This document shows positions 1 to 8,666 of a stretch of DNA of 11,629 bases, one piece after another (position 1 is the first letter of the stretch; every line of letters begins with the position of its first letter). The notes under the pieces are model-generated. The model saw only the letters and a program-made list of their open reading frames with translations, was not told the DNA's origin and did no database searches. The translations under genes were made by a program, and so were the position numbers. Location of the stretch: NCBI GenBank assembly GCA_003242275.1, contig QGUX01000090.1, forward strand, positions 1-11,629, written 5' to 3'. The stretch is from Pseudomonadota bacterium. GTDB taxonomy: Bacteria > Pseudomonadota > Gammaproteobacteria > Steroidobacterales > Steroidobacteraceae.

Positions 1-650
1 CGGGAACGGTCGCGTCCCCCGTTTTTCCCCTTGTGGACCCGGAGGTGGAAACCCCTGGGGCCGCTGGGGCCGGCAAACCCCCGGCCATTCTGCCCGGGGG
101 GGAAGCTGCCGAGCTGCCCCCACCAGTCACCGCCGGCGGCAGCGGCGGCTGGTGCCGGCGTGGCGGCGCGCGCCTGGGCGGGTGCGCCGGCGCTGGACGC
201 CGGGGCCGAGGACGTTGCCGGCGCCGGCGCCGTGCGTGAAGGCTGCTGTGCACGGGGGGCCGTGGCGGTCCGCGAATCCTCCGGCCTGGCACTGGCCGCG
301 GAGCCGGACGGTTCACGGGTGGCGGCGGGCGGCCCGGAAGATGCCGCGGAAGCCGGGCCCGCCGGATCTGCCGTGGACGGCTGCGCGACGGAGGGTGGCG
401 GCGTGACCGGCGGCGGCACGGCCTGGGTATTGGCCGGTGGTTCCTGGGTCCGCCCGGTCAGCGCAGCGGATGCATTCGACGGGCCCAGCGGCAGCTCGTA
501 CGTGGTCAGCGCGGGATCGGTTTCGGCAACGGGTTCACCGCCGCCGCGCGTCCCCTTCCCCGGTCCCGACAGCATTTCGGGAACGACGATGGCGGCCGCG
601 GCAACCAGGATGACGGCGCCGGTGAGGCGATCTCGAGTGGCCCTTTCCAC
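1..650 (-). CDS. DedD-like SPOR-domain membrane protein, partial (C-terminus off the left edge)
   Basis: Predicted single-pass inner-membrane protein with a periplasmic SPOR domain, a family that binds denuded septal peptidoglycan. 216 codons are visible without a stop. The start is the GTG at 650, giving MERATRDRLTGAVILVAAAA: a short charged N-terminus then a hydrophobic segment at about residues 10-25, the classic DedD opening. The next in-frame ATG lies beyond the membrane segment. A GAGGG sits only 2-3 nt upstream, which is short spacing. Residues 30-174 are a low-complexity Ala/Pro/Ser/Thr linker. The SPOR domain begins near residue 175 with GDWWGQLGSF, where GDWWVQLGSF would be typical. 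After that the match fades abruptly (residues 183-216 are rich in Gly/Pro/Arg), coinciding with G/C homopolymer runs that may be sequencing errors. The position right after folC matches dedD in E. coli (folC-dedD-cvpA-purF). Family call is good; the last 40 residues should not be trusted. Confidence 0.8.
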   Translation of the reverse strand, partial: MERATRDRLTGAVILVAAAAIVVPEMLSGPGKGTRGGGEPVAETDPALTTYELPLGPSNASAALTGRTQEPPANTQAVPPPVTPPPSVAQPSTADPAGPASAASSGPPAATREPSGSAASARPEDSRTATAPRAQQPSRTAPAPATSSAPASSAGAPAQARAATPAPAAAAAGGDWWGQLGSFPPGQNGRGFAGPSGPRGFHLRVHKGKNGGRDRS

Positions 651-667
651 GACCCTCAGTATAGACG

Positions 668-1936
668 CTAGAACAGCCCGAGCTGTTCCAGCGCCGGCGC
701 CACCGCGAGGAAGGAACCGCAGACCACGATGCGGTCACCGGGTGCGGCCGCCGCCGCCGCGGCACGCATTCCCGCCGCGATGTCGAGGCACTGCGTGGCG
801 CCGGCGAACACGGTCGAGCGCGACGCGAGCGCGCCGGCGGTGAGGCCGCGGGGTGCGTCGAGTCCGCAGACGAACCAGGCGTGCACCTGCCCGGCCAGCG
901 CGCGCGCCACGGCGTCGATGTCCTTGTCGGCCAGGATGCTGGTGACGCACAGCGTGCGGCCGCTGCACGGCCGCTCGGCAAGGTTGCGCGCCAGCGTCGT
1001 GGCGGCCGCCTCGTTGTGCGCCACGTCGAGGATCCACTCCACACGGCCGGGCACGACCTGGAAGCGGCCGGGCAGCGCCAGCGACCTGAGCGCCCGCGAC
1101 ACCGCGGGCGCATGGTGCTGCCCGAGCACCCCCATGGCATGCAGCGTGGCCAGCGCCGCGGAGGCATTGGCGAGCTGGCGGCCGCCGGCCAGCGCCGGCA
1201 GCGGCAGCTCGCCCAGCACGAACCCGCCGCGGCGGAAGCTCCACTGCTGCCGGTCCGGCTCGTGCACCCAGTCGTAGTCGCGCCCGGCCACCAGCGCCCG
1301 CGCGCCGATGCGCCGCGCCTCCTGCTCCACCGCCGGCGTCATCTGCGGATCGGCCATCACGGCGATGTGCCCTGGCCGGAACACGCCGGCCTTCTCCCTG
1401 CCGATGGCGTCGATGTCGGTGCCCAGCCAGTCCGCATGGTCGAGGCCGATGGAGCAGACGATGGCGGCCTCGGCATCGACGATGTTGACGGCATCGAGCC
1501 GGCCGCCCAGCCCCACCTCGAGCACGGCGAACTCCACCTGGCGGCGGCGGAACACCTCCAGCGCGGCCAGCGCGTTGAACTCGAAGAAGGTCAGCGTGAT
1601 CCCGCCGCGCGCGGCCTCGATGGCCTCGAAGGCCGAGACCAGCTCGGCATCGCCGGCCTCGGCGCCGTCGACGCGGATGCGCTCGTGGTAGCGCAGCAGG
1701 TGCGGCGAGGTGAAGGCGCCGGCCTTGTGTCCCAGCGCGCGCAGCAGCGCCGCGAGGCAGGCAACCGTGGAACCCTTGCCATTGGTGCCGGCCACGGTGA
1801 TGACGCGCGCGGCCGGCGGCAGCAGCCCCATGCGGCGGGCGACCTCGCGCACGCGCTCGAGCGTGAGGTCGATGCCCGTGGAGTGCACGATCTCCTGGAG
1901 ACGCAGCCAGTCCTCGAGGCTGCGGGGTGAAGGCAT
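668..1936 (-). CDS. folC: Bifunctional dihydrofolate synthase / folylpolyglutamate synthase
   Basis: ATP-dependent ligase that adds L-glutamate to dihydropteroate to make dihydrofolate, and then extends the polyglutamate tail of reduced folates in the cytosol. It has 422 residues, the usual bacterial length. Mur-ligase fold landmarks appear in order: P-loop GTNGKGS (50-56), TSPHLLRYHERIRV (76-89), EVGLGGRLDAVNIV (140-153), GLDHADWLG (164-172), REKAG (180-184, whose lysine is the carbamylated residue in the family) and DVAHN (304-308) in the C-terminal domain. The chosen ATG at 1936 lies 8 nt after the accD stop. The frame stays open further upstream, but that part only shadows accD. There is no clear Shine-Dalgarno, so coupling to accD is likely. 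The accD-folC-SPOR order is a conserved gammaproteobacterial cluster. Nothing is missing or truncated. Confidence 0.97.
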   Translation of the reverse strand: MPSPRSLEDWLRLQEIVHSTGIDLTLERVREVARRMGLLPPAARVITVAGTNGKGSTVACLAALLRALGHKAGAFTSPHLLRYHERIRVDGAEAGDAELVSAFEAIEAARGGITLTFFEFNALAALEVFRRRQVEFAVLEVGLGGRLDAVNIVDAEAAIVCSIGLDHADWLGTDIDAIGREKAGVFRPGHIAVMADPQMTPAVEQEARRIGARALVAGRDYDWVHEPDRQQWSFRRGGFVLGELPLPALAGGRQLANASAALATLHAMGVLGQHHAPAVSRALRSLALPGRFQVVPGRVEWILDVAHNEAAATTLARNLAERPCSGRTLCVTSILADKDIDAVARALAGQVHAWFVCGLDAPRGLTAGALASRSTVFAGATQCLDIAAGMRAAAAAAAPGDRIVVCGSFLAVAPALEQLGLF

Positions 1937-1944
1937 GGTATCGG

Positions 1945-2838
1945 TCAGGATTCGGCGGCGGCCGCCTGCGACTCGCTGATCACCAGCGGCGGCTTCTTCA
2001 TCATCAGCCGCAGCAGCCGCGCGATCTGGTCGCGCTGCTCGCGGCGGTCCATGATCAGGTCGATGGCGCCCTTCTCGAGCAGGAACTCGGCGCGCTGGAA
2101 GCCCTCCGGCAGGGTTTCGCGCACGGTCTGCGTGATCACGCGCGGGCCGGCGAAGCCGATCAGCGCGCGCGGCTCGGCGATGTTCAGGTCGCCCAGCATC
2201 GCCAGGCTGGCCGACACGCCGCCGGTGGTCGGATCGGTCATCACCGACACATAGGGCAGTCCCTCGCGCGCCAGGCGCGCCAGCGCGGCGCTGGTCTTGG
2301 CCATCTGCATCAGCGACAGCAGCGCCTCCTGCATGCGCGCGCCGCCCGAGGCGGAGAAGCACACCAGCGGCGCGCGCTCGGCAATGGCGCGCATCGCGGC
2401 GCGATGGAAGCGCTCGCCCACCACCGAGCCCATCGAGCCGCCGAGGAAGGCGAACTCGAAGGCACAGGCGATGACGGGCTCGCCGTGCAGCCGGCCGGCC
2501 ATCGCCACCAGCGCGTCGCGCTCCGAAGTGGACTTCTGCGCGGCGGCGAGGCGGTCCTTGTAGCGCTTGGAGTCGCGGAACCTGAGTGGATCCTCCGGCG
2601 AGACGGCGGCGCCGATCTCCACGCCGGAATCCGGATCGAGGAAACGCTGCAGCCGCTCGCGCGCGCGCATGCGCATGTGGTGGCTGCACTTGGGGCAGAC
2701 GTGCAGGTTGCGCTCGAGTTCCGCACGGTACAGCACCGCATCACAGGCCGGGCACTTGATCCACAGGCCCTCGGGCACGGAGCGCACGCGCCGCTCGGTC
2801 TTGATGCGCGAAGGGACGATCTTTTCGAACCAGGACAT
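1945..2838 (-). CDS. accD: Acetyl-CoA carboxylase carboxyltransferase subunit beta
   Basis: Beta half of the carboxyltransferase that, with AccA, moves the carboxyl group from carboxybiotin-AccB to acetyl-CoA, forming malonyl-CoA for fatty-acid synthesis. It has 297 residues, normal for the family. The N-terminus [10 protein letters not shown] is typical. A four-cysteine zinc ribbon follows (C29, C32, C48, C51). The crotonase-type core shows [10 protein letters not shown] (162-171) and [11 protein letters not shown] (201-211), the glycine-rich oxyanion and acyl-CoA loops. The start ATG at 2838 lies just 2 nt beyond the truA stop, with its ribosome-binding region (GGGG and an AGGA abutting the ATG) inside the truA tail. 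In E. coli the carboxyltransferase is reported to bind its own mRNA through the zinc ribbon and repress translation. Whether the two hairpins just upstream here take part in anything similar is unknown. The AccA, AccB and AccC genes are not in the window. Confidence 0.98.
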   Translation of the reverse strand: MSWFEKIVPSRIKTERRVRSVPEGLWIKCPACDAVLYRAELERNLHVCPKCSHHMRMRARERLQRFLDPDSGVEIGAAVSPEDPLRFRDSKRYKDRLAAAQKSTSERDALVAMAGRLHGEPVIACAFEFAFLGGSMGSVVGERFHRAAMRAIAERAPLVCFSASGGARMQEALLSLMQMAKTSAALARLAREGLPYVSVMTDPTTGGVSASLAMLGDLNIAEPRALIGFAGPRVITQTVRETLPEGFQRAEFLLEKGAIDLIMDRREQRDQIARLLRLMMKKPPLVISESQAAAAES

Positions 2839-2840
2839 TC

Positions 2841-3650
2841 CTACCCCAGGAGGTCGGCCGGACAGCCGGCCGGGCCTGCCATCATATCGGAATCATCCGG
2901 CAGGCCGAACACTGGCGGGTAATGAACCCGCCAGAAATACAGTCCTGCGGCCGGCGCCGTGGCGGGCGCGATACGGCGGTCGCGTGCCGCCAACACTTCG
3001 GCCGCGTATTCCGGTGGCGCCTCGCCCATGCCGACGTGGATCAGCAGGCCGGCGATGTTGCGCACCATGTGGTGAAGGAAGGCGTTGGCAGTGACTTCCA
3101 GCAGCACGAAATCACCATGCCGCTCGACCCGGAGCGCGGTCAGGTCGCGCACCGTCGAGCGCGCCTGGCACTCGGCGGCACGGAAGGAACTGAAGTCATG
3201 GCTGCCGACGAGGTATGCCGCGGCGGCGCGCATCGCCCCCACGTCCAGCGCCCGGTGCAGGAAGGCCGCGCGTCCGGCGGCCAGCGCGCTGCGCGCCGAA
3301 CGATTGAGGATGCAGTAACGGTACGTTCGCGCGATGGCGCTGTAGCGCGCATGGAAGTGCCCGGGCACGTACCGCGCCCAGCGCAGCGCGATGCCCGATG
3401 GCAGGTGCGTGTTCGCGCCCAGCACCAGCGAACGCTCGCTGCGCTCCGCGTCGGACTCGAAGTGCCCCACCTGCCCGCGCGCGTGCACGCCGGCGTCGGT
3501 GCGGCCCGCGGCGGTGACCTCGACGGGATGATCGCAGATGCGCGCCAGTGCTTCCTGCACGGTGCGCTGGATGGACGGCGCTTCGGCCTGCTGCTGCCAG
3601 CCGGCGAAGCCGCTGCCGTCGTACTCGATGCCGACGGCGATCCTCGGCAT
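2841..3650 (-). CDS. truA: tRNA pseudouridine(38-40) synthase
   Basis: Isomerises uridines 38, 39 and 40 in the anticodon stem-loop of many tRNAs to pseudouridine. It has 269 residues, as expected. It opens with [20 protein letters not shown], the standard TruA start. The catalytic aspartate is D52 in [16 protein letters not shown]. Other family landmarks are SHDFSSFRA (150-158), the [11 protein letters not shown] motif (191-201), and [10 protein letters not shown] near the end (236-245). The last ~20 residues (250-269) are not conserved and are encoded by two DNA inverted repeats. The ATG at 3650 lies 9 nt after the fimV stop without a strong Shine-Dalgarno, suggesting translational coupling. 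In Pseudomonas and Xanthomonadales trpF, and sometimes trpBA, usually lies between truA and accD; here accD starts 2 nt after the truA stop. Confidence 0.97.
   Translation of the reverse strand: MPRIAVGIEYDGSGFAGWQQQAEAPSIQRTVQEALARICDHPVEVTAAGRTDAGVHARGQVGHFESDAERSERSLVLGANTHLPSGIALRWARYVPGHFHARYSAIARTYRYCILNRSARSALAAGRAAFLHRALDVGAMRAAAAYLVGSHDFSSFRAAECQARSTVRDLTALRVERHGDFVLLEVTANAFLHHMVRNIAGLLIHVGMGEAPPEYAAEVLAARDRRIAPATAPAAGLYFWRVHYPPVFGLPDDSDMMAGPAGCPADLLG
2855..2906 (-). repeat. Two back-to-back hairpins at the truA 3' end, just upstream of the accD start
   Basis: Read on the minus strand, GGCCTGCC (2906-2899) pairs with GGCAGGCC (2880-2873) across an 18-nt spacer. CGGCCGG (2872-2866) then pairs with CCGGCCG (2861-2855) across a 4-nt loop. 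The second stem begins at the base directly after the first, so the two could stack. They encode the non-conserved last ~20 residues of TruA and end about 16 nt before the accD ATG. Neither is followed by a U-run, so they are not intrinsic terminators. A role in mRNA stability, processing or accD translation is possible but unproven. Confidence 0.6.
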
Positions 3651-3659
3651 GGGACTGCG

Positions 3660-6389
3660 TCAGCCAGGAATGGAATCGAGCAGGCGCTGGGCTTCCTTGC
3701 GCTGCGAGTCGGAGCCTTCCTGCAGCACCTCGTTGAGGATGCTGCGCGCGCCGTCCGGGTCGCCCATGTCCATGTAGGCACGCGCCAGGTCGAGCTTGGT
3801 GCCCACCTCGCTCATCGTCACCGGCTCCAGTTCCTTCTGGATGTCGCCGTCGATGCGCGTGTCGTCGAGCGTGGAGGGATCGATGCGCTGCGTCTCGTGC
3901 CACTCGTCGGCGGGCTTGTCGCCCGAACCCACGTCGAGGTCCAGCTCGCCCGGCGCGTCCGCGTCGAGGACCGGCGCCTTGCCGGTCTCGCCGATGCTGA
4001 AGTCGATGTCGAGGCCGGTGTCGGTGCCGCCCAGGTCCAGGTCGGTCAGCGGCAGCATCTCGGTGCGCTGGCTGGCGTCGGCGCTGGCGAGCAGCTCGCG
4101 CGAGGTTTCGTCGAGGCCGGCGACCAGCGTGGGCGCATCGGGCGCGGCCTCCTCGTCAGCCGCGGCCGGCACCATGCCCGTGCCGGTGGCCTCCAGCTTG
4201 CCAAGGTCCAGGCCCAGGTCATCGAGCGCCAGCTCGGCGGTCTGGTCCGGCGAGCCGGTGAAGGAGCCGTGGGCGTCGAGCTTGCCGGCCAGCGTATCGT
4301 CGATGTCGAGCGCCGGCTGCTCCACCGTCGGCTCGTTGATGGCATCCAGCCCGGGCTGCCCCATCTGGCGCGTGGGGGCGGTCGGCGCGCCGTCGCCGCG
4401 CGCGGGCTCGTCGAGCATGAAGTCGAGGCTGCCGCCGTCATCCTCCAGCGGCTTGACCGTCGCGGTGGCTTCCTCGCCCAGGTTGACGTCCAGCCCGGCG
4501 TCGCCGCCGGCGGCCGGACCGGGCAGGTCGAAGTCGACCAGGTTCTGGCCGCCCTCGAGGTTGAGGTCCACCGAGGTCTGCGGGGCGACGGCAGCGGTCT
4601 GGTGGAACAGCACGTCCTCGGGGGCGAGCTGCTTGCCCATGATGACGACCTTCTCCCACTCGCCCGGCGGCGCGGAATCGCGCGTGCGGGCGAGGTCACG
4701 GGCCGTCTGCAGGAACTGCTCCTTGTTGCCCCACACGAAATAGACTTCGAGGAGCTTGAGCTTGAGGTCGCGGCGTTCCGGCTCGCGGTCGAGCGCGGCC
4801 TTCACCAGGTCGGCCGCCTGGTCGTACAGGCCGTACGCCATGTGGAAATCGGCCTCGGCCAGCGGGTCGCCCTGCTCCAGCGCCGCCGTGCCCATGGTGG
4901 TGCTGGCGCCCTCCTCGAGATCCACCGTCTGCGTCTCGCGGCGCATGGTGCCGGTGCGCTCGTGCGCGCCGCTCTCCTCGACCACGATGTTGGAGTCGCG
5001 GCCATCGGCGGGCTTGCGCAGCGGGAAGGTGTCGGAAGAGGCGTCGCGCTCGCGCGGCAGCGTCAGCTCGTCCAGCGACGGCGCCAGCGGGGCGAACGAA
5101 GCGGCCGCCTCGCGACGGCGGCGCACGGCCACCAGCGCCAGCAGCGCGAGGATCACCGCCAGCAGGCCCGCGGGAACGAACCAGTAGCTCTTCAGCGTGT
5201 CGAGCAGGCCGCCCGAGGTGTCCTCGGCAGCGGGGGCCGCGGCCGGGGCCGGGGCCGGTTCGGCTGCCGGTTCGCCGGCTGGCTCCTCGGAAGCAGCCTC
5301 GGCGGGCTCGGATCCGGTGGCGTCCGGCGGCGCGACTTCGACCTCGTCCTCTTCGGCCGCAGCCTCGCCGGCGGAGGGGGTGGTGTCGCCGCCGGCCTGG
5401 CCCTGCAGGCGCGCCAGGTCCGGGCTCTCCACGGCCAACGGACGCTCGGGCGTGGCCGGCGCGGCCGGGCCGCCGGCGCCGGCATCCTCGCCGGAAGGCG
5501 AGCCGCCGGCGGTGCCGCCGGGACCGCCCGGGGGCACCAGGCGCAGGCGCGCCTCGACCCCGGTGGCGGGCGCGGGCGTGGACTCGCGCCAGGCCGCCAT
5601 CTGGCTGCGGACCTCGGCCAGGGCCTCGGCCTGGCTGATCGCGGCCACCGCGGCGGAGTCGGGAATCTGCAGGGTCGCGCCGGCCTGCAACAGGTTGATG
5701 TTGCCGCCGAAGGCCTGCGGGTTGGCGCGGTAGATGGCAATCATGGCGCGCGTGGCATCCGCGGCGCCGAACTCGCGGGTGGCGATGCGCGACAGCGTGT
5801 CGCCGCGCTGCACCACATACGGGCCGCCGGCCGCGGTCACCGGCTGGGCCGGCATGGGCGGGGGCACGGGGGCCGGAGCCTGCTGCACCGGCGCCGGCGC
5901 CGGCGCGGGCGCCTGGGGCTGGGGCGGCCGGACCGTGGCGGCCGGCGCATCGCCCACCGAGGGCGCCGCCACCGGCGGGGCCGGCGCCGCCTGGGACTGG
6001 AAGGTGGGCGGATCGAGCAGCAGGGTGTACTCGCGCAGCACGCGGCTGCCGCTGCTGCGCACGTCCACCAGCAGCACCACGAAGGGCTCGACGATGGGCT
6101 GCGCGGAGCTGAGGCGAATGATGTTGCGGCCGTCGGCCAGGCGCTCGGCGCGCACCTGGATGCCGGTCAAAAAGCCCGGATAATCAAGGCCGTTGCGAAT
6201 GAAATCGTCACGCGAGGCAAGCTTGACTTCGAGCGTGTTCAGCTCGTCGGGAGTGGCGAAGAGCTCGATTTCCGCGTTGAGCGGGGCGTTGAGGAAGGAC
6301 CTGACGGTTTCATCCCCGAGGCCGAGGGCCATGGACAGGCCCGGCACTGCCGTCAGCAGTGCGGCCGCGCTCACGAATCTAAAACGCAT
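3660..6389 (-). CDS. fimV: FimV-type polar hub / pilus assembly protein
   Basis: Inner-membrane peptidoglycan-binding hub. In Pseudomonas and relatives FimV promotes type IV pilus secretin assembly, polar localisation and cAMP-linked twitching. It has 909 residues. Domains in order: signal peptide 1-21 (cleavage after GLSMA, leaving the typical LGLGDE start); conserved FimV N-terminal periplasmic domain ~22-130; Pro/Ala linker 131-188; LysM domain ~190-243 (YVVQRGDTLSRIA to LQAGATLQIP); an Ala/Glu-rich acidic linker; one transmembrane helix ~403-422 followed by RRRR; a cytoplasmic TPR-like segment ~507-570; a long acidic Asp/Leu/Gly-rich region ~600-830; and the FimV C-terminal TPR-like motif 860-905 (TKLDLARAYMDMGDPDGAR). 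The Shine-Dalgarno GGGGAG lies 5 nt from the ATG, but both fall in a strong hairpin. The gene sits between asd and truA as in relatives. No pilus structural genes are in the window, so the pilus role is inferred from the family. Confidence 0.95.
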   Translation of the reverse strand: MRFRFVSAAALLTAVPGLSMALGLGDETVRSFLNAPLNAEIELFATPDELNTLEVKLASRDDFIRNGLDYPGFLTGIQVRAERLADGRNIIRLSSAQPIVEPFVVLLVDVRSSGSRVLREYTLLLDPPTFQSQAAPAPPVAAPSVGDAPAATVRPPQPQAPAPAPAPVQQAPAPVPPPMPAQPVTAAGGPYVVQRGDTLSRIATREFGAADATRAMIAIYRANPQAFGGNINLLQAGATLQIPDSAAVAAISQAEALAEVRSQMAAWRESTPAPATGVEARLRLVPPGGPGGTAGGSPSGEDAGAGGPAAPATPERPLAVESPDLARLQGQAGGDTTPSAGEAAAEEDEVEVAPPDATGSEPAEAASEEPAGEPAAEPAPAPAAAPAAEDTSGGLLDTLKSYWFVPAGLLAVILALLALVAVRRRREAAASFAPLAPSLDELTLPRERDASSDTFPLRKPADGRDSNIVVEESGAHERTGTMRRETQTVDLEEGASTTMGTAALEQGDPLAEADFHMAYGLYDQAADLVKAALDREPERRDLKLKLLEVYFVWGNKEQFLQTARDLARTRDSAPPGEWEKVVIMGKQLAPEDVLFHQTAAVAPQTSVDLNLEGGQNLVDFDLPGPAAGGDAGLDVNLGEEATATVKPLEDDGGSLDFMLDEPARGDGAPTAPTRQMGQPGLDAINEPTVEQPALDIDDTLAGKLDAHGSFTGSPDQTAELALDDLGLDLGKLEATGTGMVPAAADEEAAPDAPTLVAGLDETSRELLASADASQRTEMLPLTDLDLGGTDTGLDIDFSIGETGKAPVLDADAPGELDLDVGSGDKPADEWHETQRIDPSTLDDTRIDGDIQKELEPVTMSEVGTKLDLARAYMDMGDPDGARSILNEVLQEGSDSQRKEAQRLLDSIPG

Positions 6390-6429
6390 CAGGACTCCCC
6401 ACGAGACCCTTCAGAACCGAATCCTGATG
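6387..6429 (-). promoter_or_regulatory. 5'-UTR hairpin sequestering the fimV start codon
   Basis: On the mRNA strand CATCAGGATTC (6429-6419) can pair with GAGTCCTGATG (6397-6387), giving an 11-bp stem with one G-U pair and a 21-nt loop. The right arm contains the fimV ATG (6389-6387) and the last three bases of its Shine-Dalgarno GGGGAG (6400-6395). The initiation site would therefore be occluded unless the stem opens. The pairing is seen directly. Regulation by temperature, a small RNA, a protein or ribosome traffic is inference. Confidence 0.6.
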
Positions 6430-6490
6430 GGAAACATAAGCTTGGATTCGATATCTCGCATTGACGCAAGTCACACGAATATAACTTAAC
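6395..6490 (-). promoter_or_regulatory. asd-fimV intergenic region with candidate fimV promoter
   Basis: This stretch of about 100 nt is clearly richer in A and T than its surroundings, which fits a promoter region. The best -10 match on the minus strand is TATATT (6483-6478), five of six bases; no convincing -35 stands at 16-18 nt. A short dyad, TGAC-TTGC-GTCA (6474-6463), lies just downstream and could be an operator or chance. Initiation near 6471 would include the fimV start-codon hairpin in the transcript. I see no terminator after asd, so read-through from asd is also possible. Confidence 0.35.
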
Positions 6491-7513
<1,023 letters not shown>

Positions 7514-7517
7514 CGTA

Positions 7518-7524
7518 TTCCTCT
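7518..7524 (-). promoter_or_regulatory. Shine-Dalgarno of asd
   Basis: AGAGGAA on the minus strand, with its GAGG core 6 nt before the ATG at 7513. It decides the start against the in-frame TTG at 7528, which has no comparable site. Confidence 0.75.
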
Positions 7525-7580
7525 GCAATGAATGAACCGGTCGCGGCGACCCGCCCCGCCGCGCGCAGGTCAGGGAGGGG

Positions 7581-8666
7581 TCAGATCGCGGGCGTGGATG
7601 ATCTCACATCCGCATTCTGCGCCCGGTGACGCAGGTAGTGGTCCATCAACACCAGCGCCAGCATGGCCTCGGCGATGGGCGTGGCGCGCAGGCCCACGCA
7701 GGGGTCGTGGCGGCCGGTGGTGACGACGTCGACGGGATTGCCGGCCACGTCGATGGTGCGACCCGGCACCTGGATGCTGGAAGTGGGCTTGAGCGCAATG
7801 TGGGCGATGATGTCCTGGCCCGTGGAGATGCCGCCAAGGATGCCGCCGGCATGGTTGGAGGCGAAGCCCTGCGGCGTCAGTTCGTCGCGATGCAGGCTGC
7901 CCCGTTGCGATGCAACAGCCACGCCGTCGCCGATCTCCACCGACTTCACCGCGTTGATGCTCATCAGCGCATGGGCGATCCCGGCGTCGAGGCGGTCGAA
8001 CACCGGCTCGCCCAGGCCCACCGGCACGCCGCGCGCGACCACGGTGAGCTTCGCGCCCACCGAGTCGCCCTCGCTGCGCAGCTTCCAGATGTAGTCCTCC
8101 AGTTCCTGCACGCGCGAGGGATCGGGACAGAAGAAGGGATTGCCGTACGCCGCCTCGGGGTCGACCGGGTCGAGCCGGATCTCGCCGATCTGGGTGACGT
8201 AGCCGTGGATGCGCACGTTCAGGCGCGTGGCGAGGTACTTGCGCGCGATGGCGCCGGCCGCCACGCGCATCACCGTCTCGCGCGCCGAGGAACGGCCCCC
8301 GCCACGGTAGTCGCGGATGCCGTACTTCTGCTGGTAGGTGTAGTCGGCGTGCCCGGGACGGAAGCGGTCCTTGATCTTCTCGTAGTCGCGCGAGCGCTGG
8401 TCGGTGTTCTCGATCATGAGGCCAATGGGCGTGCCCGTGGTCACGCCCTCGAACACGCCGGAGAGGATGCGCACCTGGTCCGGCTCCTTCCGCTGGCTGG
8501 TGAAGTGCGAGGTGCCGGTGCGGCGGCGCTCGATGTCGGCCATCAGGTCCGCCTCGGTCAGCGGCAGGCCCGGCGGACAGCCATCGACGATGGCGCCCAG
8601 CGCCGGCCCATGGCTCTCGCCGAAGGTCGTGACCACGAAGGACTTGCCGAAACTGTTACCCGACAC
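7581..8666 (-). CDS. aroC: Chorismate synthase
   Basis: Last shikimate-pathway step: 1,4-trans elimination of phosphate from 5-enolpyruvylshikimate-3-phosphate to chorismate, needing reduced FMN. It has 361 residues, like E. coli AroC. Family signatures: GESHG with H19 (16-20); [17 protein letters not shown] (47-63); [29 protein letters not shown], of which [11 protein letters not shown] spans 106-116; [14 protein letters not shown] (235-248); [11 protein letters not shown] (272-282); and [18 protein letters not shown] (319-336). The start codon is GTG at 8666, overlapping the last 11 nt of prmB in another frame, with GAGGT (8677-8673) 6 nt upstream inside prmB. The prmB-aroC pairing is also found in E. 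coli. AroC and PrmB are therefore probably translated from one message. Confidence 0.98.
   Translation of the reverse strand: MSGNSFGKSFVVTTFGESHGPALGAIVDGCPPGLPLTEADLMADIERRRTGTSHFTSQRKEPDQVRILSGVFEGVTTGTPIGLMIENTDQRSRDYEKIKDRFRPGHADYTYQQKYGIRDYRGGGRSSARETVMRVAAGAIARKYLATRLNVRIHGYVTQIGEIRLDPVDPEAAYGNPFFCPDPSRVQELEDYIWKLRSEGDSVGAKLTVVARGVPVGLGEPVFDRLDAGIAHALMSINAVKSVEIGDGVAVASQRGSLHRDELTPQGFASNHAGGILGGISTGQDIIAHIALKPTSSIQVPGRTIDVAGNPVDVVTTGRHDPCVGLRATPIAEAMLALVLMDHYLRHRAQNADVRSSTPAI

Noticed and set aside
31..843. A 270-codon plus-strand open frame at the left edge
   Set aside because: It is composition-driven (Ala/Gly/Arg/Pro) and lies opposite the SPOR protein and the end of folC. The minus-strand frame gives a recognisable membrane anchor, linker and SPOR start.
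1937..2689. Upstream extension of the folC frame inside accD
   Set aside because: The extra ~250 residues are an arginine/alanine-rich out-of-frame reading of accD. FolC homology begins at the ATG at 1936.
5860..5990. GC-rich short repeats (GGCGCC units) in fimV
   Set aside because: They encode the Pro/Ala linker of FimV in frame and are ordinary low-complexity coding sequence, not a separate repeat element.
2922..6464. An 1180-codon open frame on the plus strand running opposite fimV and most of truA
   Set aside because: Its predicted protein is a low-complexity Arg/Gly/Ala/His sequence with no recognisable domain, while the minus strand carries two textbook proteins over the same bases. 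Long antisense frames are expected where GC is near 70%.
7514..7580. Hairpin GGTCG-CCG-CGACC in the aroC-asd gap as a possible terminator
   Set aside because: The stem is only 5 bp and is followed by a mixed sequence without a U-run. It is too weak to call; the rest of this short gap holds only the asd ribosome-binding site.
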